64,000 nucleotides of DNA, from NCBI GenBank assembly GCA_014236755.1, contig JACCKY010000045.1, positions 1 to 64,000 of the forward strand. The letters run 5' to 3'. The stretch's first letter is position 1, and each line of letters opens with the position of its first letter. Below are positions 60,456-64,000 of this stretch, one piece after another. Position numbers and translations under genes: made by a program. The notes beneath the pieces are model-generated. The model worked only from the letters and a program-made list of their open reading frames with translations, ran no database searches and was not told where the DNA came from. The stretch comes from Candidatus Petromonas tenebris. GTDB taxonomy: Bacteria; Bacillota; Clostridia; Peptostreptococcales; Caminicellaceae.

Positions 60456-60493
60456 CCTAGACTAAGAGCTAAGGGCAAAGAACTAAGGACTAG
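60456..60493. repeat. Right heptamer array flanking the second four-helix-bundle gene
   Basis: GACTAAGAGCTAAGGGCAAA-GAACTAAGGACTAGTAA, complementary in type to 60031-60060. Confidence 0.75.
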
Positions 60494-60511
60494 TAATCTG
60501 GAGGTTTACAC

Positions 60512-62605
60512 ATGAAATCATCAGCTATCAAAAAAAGCACATCTCAAAAATTAATATTTACGCTACTCTGCATACTACTATTTTATCCTCCATTTTTTAG
60601 AGGACTATTTTTTCAAAAAGAATTAATTCCAACCCATATAATTATAGCAGTAGTATTTATAACCTACTATATAACCAACAGAAAACAAGGAATAGATTAT
60701 AAATTTTCTTGGATTGAAATAGGACTATTATCAATGACCTTACTCTATACACTATCCACATTTTTTGCAGCAAACATTGAACTATCTATACAAGAGACAC
60801 TAAAATATATAAACTATCTATTGATTCTGATCTTAGCTAAAAGACTAATTAATGACAAACAAAGACTTAAAATAGCACTAACCATACTAGTAACAGCAGG
60901 AGTTTTAGTAGTATTTATAGGGGTAGGAACAGCACTAGAAACCTTTAAATATAATGGAGCCTTTGTAGGCGGAATGATGAACTCAACTTTACAATATCAT
61001 AATACCTTTGGAGCATATACACTAGCTATCCTATTTCTAGCATATATGCTCGCAGGCAATTTTCAAAGTAAAGAAAAGTATGCTATAAGTATAGCTACTT
61101 TTGTGCTGTTTTTTGGATTTATCATGTCCTATTCAAGAGGGGCATGGATTATATTGCCACTAGTTGGATTTGTATACTATATACTGGTTTCGGTAGAGTA
61201 CAAAATATCCTTTATAGCTCATCTGCTTGGCAACCTTGTTGGATTAGCCGTTATAATAAAGAAATTCAACTCAATACTTCAAACATCTGGGAAAGCATCA
61301 GGGTGGCTGTGGCTACTTATTGGAATAGTCATTTCAGTGGCAGTTAGCACACTGCTGGAAAGATTTTTAAAAAAACTTAACTTAAATAAAAAAGTATACA
61401 ACATAATAATTCCGGTAGCAACAGTACTAATGCCAGTCATAGTTCTACTATTTAAAAATACAATACTTGGATTTTTACCAAAAGATTTAGCAGAGAGATT
61501 GGGGAGCATCAGTCTTAAGGCAGAGACAGTTACAGAAAGAGCTGTGTTTTATAAAGATGCCTTCAAAATCATAAAAGACAATCCTATCATAGGAGCAGGT
61601 GGCGGAGGATGGGAAACCCTCTACAAAGCCTATCAGACCTATGCATACTGGAGTAACGAAGCCCACAACTACTTTATGCAGCTTTGGATAGAAATAGGTA
61701 CCCTGGGAATTGTAATATTTGGATTGATTTTAGCTCTATACTTATATAGAGTATTTATAGTACATAAAAATACCGATGATTTAGAACTTAAAAACACAAT
61801 AGTAGGCATACTTGCAGCTGTAGCAACCATTTTAATTCACAGTGCCATAGACTTTGACCTGTCATTGGCAGCCATAGCTATAGTCCTGTGGAGTTTAATC
61901 GGTATGACCTTAGGAATAAGTAGAGACATGAAAGAATTAAAAATAAGTATCAGCTCTAAGATAAACTATGTTGTGATAGTTCTCTCGGTAGTGCTATTAG
62001 CAGCCAGCTCACTAAACTATTTTGCAGCAAATGCAGCAAGTAAAGGAATTCAGTTGGTACAATCAAAACAAATACAACAAGGGAAAGAAAAGTTTAAACT
62101 TGCAAGTACGTTAAATCCATTTAGCCCAAATTACTTAGCTGATTATGCAAATCTGTCAAATGCACTTGCAAGAGAAGATAAAAATGCAAAAGGAATTAAA
62201 GAATCAATAGAAATAATGGACGAAGCCGTAAAACTAGGCAAATACAACTTTAAACTTTTATCAAATGCAATAAAGTTTTATCTAAAGAACGGACAAATAG
62301 ATAGAAGTATAGATATAATAAATAGTCTCGAAAAATATCATCCATTAAACTCAGCTACATATGAAAACAAATCATCCTTATTAATGGCCTTAGCAGATTA
62401 CAGATTGAAAAATGGCGATATAGAAGAAGCTATAAAACACTTAGAAGATATAGTTAAAATAGAAAATAAAATTAAAAGCCTAAATGACAATATCAAAAAC
62501 AATGTTGAAATGAACAGCATGGTTAGATTTGTTAAAATTACACCAAAGACACAGGAAAATATTAATAAGGCAGAGAATAGAATTTGGTTTATGGATTATA
62601 GATAA
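60512..62605 (+). CDS. O-antigen ligase-like polytopic membrane protein with C-terminal TPR-like region
   Basis: 697 residues. About 12 hydrophobic helices to residue 515, including the Wzy_C-type segment with F-I-M-S-Y-S-R-G-A-W near 212 and the periplasmic loop G-A-G-G-G-G-W ... S-N-E-A-H-N-Y-F-M-Q-L-W-I-E-I-G-T-L-G. The last 180 residues are helical, with TPR-like repeats (A-S-T-L-N-P-F-S-P-N-Y-L, Y-R-L-K-N-G-D-I-E-E-A-I-K-H-L). Such proteins ligate or polymerise surface glycans. Neighbouring rmlD and rmlA suggest a rhamnose-containing polymer. RBS TGGAGG. Confidence 0.85.
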   Translation: MKSSAIKKSTSQKLIFTLLCILLFYPPFFRGLFFQKELIPTHIIIAVVFITYYITNRKQGIDYKFSWIEIGLLSMTLLYTLSTFFAANIELSIQETLKYINYLLILILAKRLINDKQRLKIALTILVTAGVLVVFIGVGTALETFKYNGAFVGGMMNSTLQYHNTFGAYTLAILFLAYMLAGNFQSKEKYAISIATFVLFFGFIMSYSRGAWIILPLVGFVYYILVSVEYKISFIAHLLGNLVGLAVIIKKFNSILQTSGKASGWLWLLIGIVISVAVSTLLERFLKKLNLNKKVYNIIIPVATVLMPVIVLLFKNTILGFLPKDLAERLGSISLKAETVTERAVFYKDAFKIIKDNPIIGAGGGGWETLYKAYQTYAYWSNEAHNYFMQLWIEIGTLGIVIFGLILALYLYRVFIVHKNTDDLELKNTIVGILAAVATILIHSAIDFDLSLAAIAIVLWSLIGMTLGISRDMKELKISISSKINYVVIVLSVVLLAASSLNYFAANAASKGIQLVQSKQIQQGKEKFKLASTLNPFSPNYLADYANLSNALAREDKNAKGIKESIEIMDEAVKLGKYNFKLLSNAIKFYLKNGQIDRSIDIINSLEKYHPLNSATYENKSSLLMALADYRLKNGDIEEAIKHLEDIVKIENKIKSLNDNIKNNVEMNSMVRFVKITPKTQENINKAENRIWFMDYR

Positions 62606-62607
62606 TA

Positions 62608-62672
62608 GATTATATTTCAGAAATCCAACCTATAATCCATCATCCCTATTCTATTATCCCTAATCCATCCCT
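62608..62672. repeat. ATAATCC/CTAATCC heptamer array
   Basis: TATAATC-CATCATC-CCTATTC-TATTATC-CCTAATC-CATCCCT; the upstream GATTATAGATAATAGATTAT at the end of the ligase gene is its inverted partner, overlapping the last codons. Confidence 0.75.
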
Positions 62673-62696
62673 ACTAGCAAAGGAGAGCTTTTTAAA

Positions 62697-63554
62697 ATGA
62701 AAGTATTACTTACTGGTTCAAATGGTATGTTAGGAACTGACTTAATAAAAGTATTATCAAAAGAAAATGAAGTTATTGCTTCTACCCGTAAGGACTTTGA
62801 TATTACTGATATAAATGGAACCATAAACTACATTAAGGAAGTAAAACCTGATGTAGTAGTACATTCAGCAGCCTATACAGACGTAGACGGATGTGAGAGC
62901 AATATAGACACGGCATATAAAGTCAATGCCATAGGAGCAAGAAATGTGGCAACTGCTTGCAATGAAATAGATGCTGCTATGGTATATATAAGTACAGATT
63001 ATGTATTTGATGGAAGCAAGGGAGAAGCCTATACTGAGTTCGATACTGTAAACCCTTTAAGCATTTATGGCAAAAGCAAATTAGCCGGAGAAAACTATGT
63101 AAAAGGGCTATTAAATAAATATTATATTGTGAGAACTTCTTGGCTCTATGGTATGAATGGAAAAAACTTTGTTACAACAATGCTAAATCTCAGCAAAAAA
63201 ATGGATAGCTTAAGTGTAGTAAATGATCAAATAGGATCACCAACATATACGCCGGATCTAGCTGAAGCCATAAGTAAACTAATACAAAAACCAACATATG
63301 GCATATTCAATATCACAAATAGCGATTATTGCTCATGGTATGATTACGCGAAACTGATTTTCGATATAGCTAATATAGACATAGAAGTTAACCCTACTAC
63401 AACAGAAGAATTTAACAGACCAGCTCCAAGACCAAAATATTCTGTTTTAGAAAATTATTGCTGGAAACTTGAAGGATACAAACCTTTAAGACCATATAAA
63501 GAAGCATTGAGAGAATACATTAGAGAATTAGAGAAGGAGAGTATTAGAGAATAG
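62697..63554 (+). CDS. rfbD: dTDP-4-dehydrorhamnose reductase
   Basis: Last step of dTDP-L-rhamnose synthesis. 285 residues: Rossmann [20 protein letters not shown] and the catalytic [21 protein letters not shown]. The last residues ([14 protein letters not shown]) are encoded by an ATTAGAG-type heptamer array, so the C-terminus appears to have been altered by the repeat. rmlA starts 88 bases later. Confidence 0.93.
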   Translation: MKVLLTGSNGMLGTDLIKVLSKENEVIASTRKDFDITDINGTINYIKEVKPDVVVHSAAYTDVDGCESNIDTAYKVNAIGARNVATACNEIDAAMVYISTDYVFDGSKGEAYTEFDTVNPLSIYGKSKLAGENYVKGLLNKYYIVRTSWLYGMNGKNFVTTMLNLSKKMDSLSVVNDQIGSPTYTPDLAEAISKLIQKPTYGIFNITNSDYCSWYDYAKLIFDIANIDIEVNPTTTEEFNRPAPRPKYSVLENYCWKLEGYKPLRPYKEALREYIRELEKESIRE

Positions 63555-63632
63555 AGCAGAAGAGGAGGAGGACGTCTTTAATGATCTTTTTTCTAATCCT
63601 CTAAACTCTAACATTCTATTACTCTAAATAAG
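63513..63632. repeat. Inverted ATTAGAG heptamer arrays across the rfbD stop codon
   Basis: GAGAATTAGAGAAGGAGAGT-ATTAGAG-AATAGAG faces CTAATCC-TCTAAAC-TCTAACA-TTCTATT-ACTCTAA. The left arm lies within the rfbD coding region. Confidence 0.8.
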
Positions 63633-63642
63633 GAGGTTACAA

Positions 63643-64000
63643 ATGAAAGGTATAATTTTAGCAGGTGGTTCAGGAACAAGACTTTATCCAATAACAAAAT
63701 CAATATCAAAGCAGTTATTACCGATTTATGATAAACCTATGATATACTATCCTTTATCAACCTTAATGTTAGCAGGTATAAGAGAAATACTTATCATATC
63801 AACACCACATGACTTGCCGAAATTTGAAGAACTTCTTGGAGATGGAAGCGACATAGGACTTTCACTATCCTATGCAGTTCAAGAAGAGCCTAGAGGTTTA
63901 GCAGAAGCTTTTATAATAGGAGAAGACTTTATAGGCGATGATAATGTTGCCCTTGTTCTTGGAGATAACATATTTTACGGGCAGCATTTCACACAAACCC
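63643..64000 (+). CDS. rfbA: Glucose-1-phosphate thymidylyltransferase (partial, runs off the window)
   Basis: First 119 residues of RmlA/Rfb[17 protein letters not shown] nucleotide loop, [29 protein letters not shown] and L-G-D-N-I-F-Y-G. It makes dTDP-glucose, the first step toward dTDP-rhamnose, matching rfbD upstream. RBS AAGGAGG. The right edge cuts the gene. Confidence 0.95.
   Translation, partial: MKGIILAGGSGTRLYPITKSISKQLLPIYDKPMIYYPLSTLMLAGIREILIISTPHDLPKFEELLGDGSDIGLSLSYAVQEEPRGLAEAFIIGEDFIGDDNVALVLGDNIFYGQHFTQT

Overview
The window looks like chromosome of a low-GC, endospore-forming, flagellated anaerobe of the Clostridia, perhaps Tissierellia-like. The evidence is: sporulation genes spoIID, spoIIQ and spoIIID; an mbl-type MreB gene; flagellar rod genes; S-layer homology proteins; two enzymes of lysine fermentation; and an F-type ATP synthase whose rotor residues match the Na+-binding signature. 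The species is not identified. No rRNA, tRNA or CRISPR array was recognised.

Layout. 1-7100: the end of an acidic, probably S-layer-type protein, then a TetR-controlled tripartite efflux locus (TolC-like, TetR, lipoprotein adaptor, RND permease). The permease is broken into three frames. 7100-9400: a small accessory island with a DUF4160/DUF2442 pair, a decayed HEPN/MNT module directly followed by an intact one, and REP-like repeats. 9600-15660: a beta-CASP nuclease with a duplicated C-terminal region, a decayed second TolC-like copy that kept its promoter and operator, and an SLH protein with a frameshift in its signal peptide. 15660-18530: kal and kce, a zinc-ribbon protein and fsa. 18790-25160: a transglutaminase-domain protein, glpX, rho, rpmE, tdk and an Lrp-type regulator. 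25340-27360: a glycerate locus in which one deletion joined the start of cdaR to the end of gntP, leaving glycerate kinase intact. 27780-39860: yqhQ-prmC-prfA, a cation/proton antiporter, a ZIP transporter, ywlC-ywlE-rpiB-upp-comEB and tagO-mnaA.

40450-48350 is a complete atp operon in the order atpZ, atpI, B, E1, E2, F, H, A, G, D, C. E1 is a double-hairpin c subunit in which the second ion-binding glutamate is glutamine. E2 is a normal c subunit. This implies a hybrid Na+ rotor like that known from Acetobacterium woodii. 48680-59000 runs ywmB, murA, spoIID, spoIIQ, spoIIID, mbl, two flgF/flgG-type genes and a flgJ-type rod gene. The end carries fabZ, an O-antigen-ligase/TPR membrane protein, rmlD and the start of rmlA.

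The most striking feature is not a gene. Almost every intergenic space holds short degenerate arrays with a 7-base period. Several sequence families are used, for example GGTNACN, RCTAAGA, AACTACN, GCGAGTA and AAGTTNC. Many arrays are arranged as inverted pairs able to fold into hairpins, including inside the atp operon and just upstream of rho. Two genes for S23/IVP-type four-helix-bundle proteins are each bracketed by inverted copies of such arrays. A recurrent CGTC...GACG hairpin often closes the array just before a ribosome binding site. MITE-like palindromes are also present. The arrays may be a mobile or self-propagating repeat system, with the four-helix-bundle genes as possible partners. 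That link is inference.
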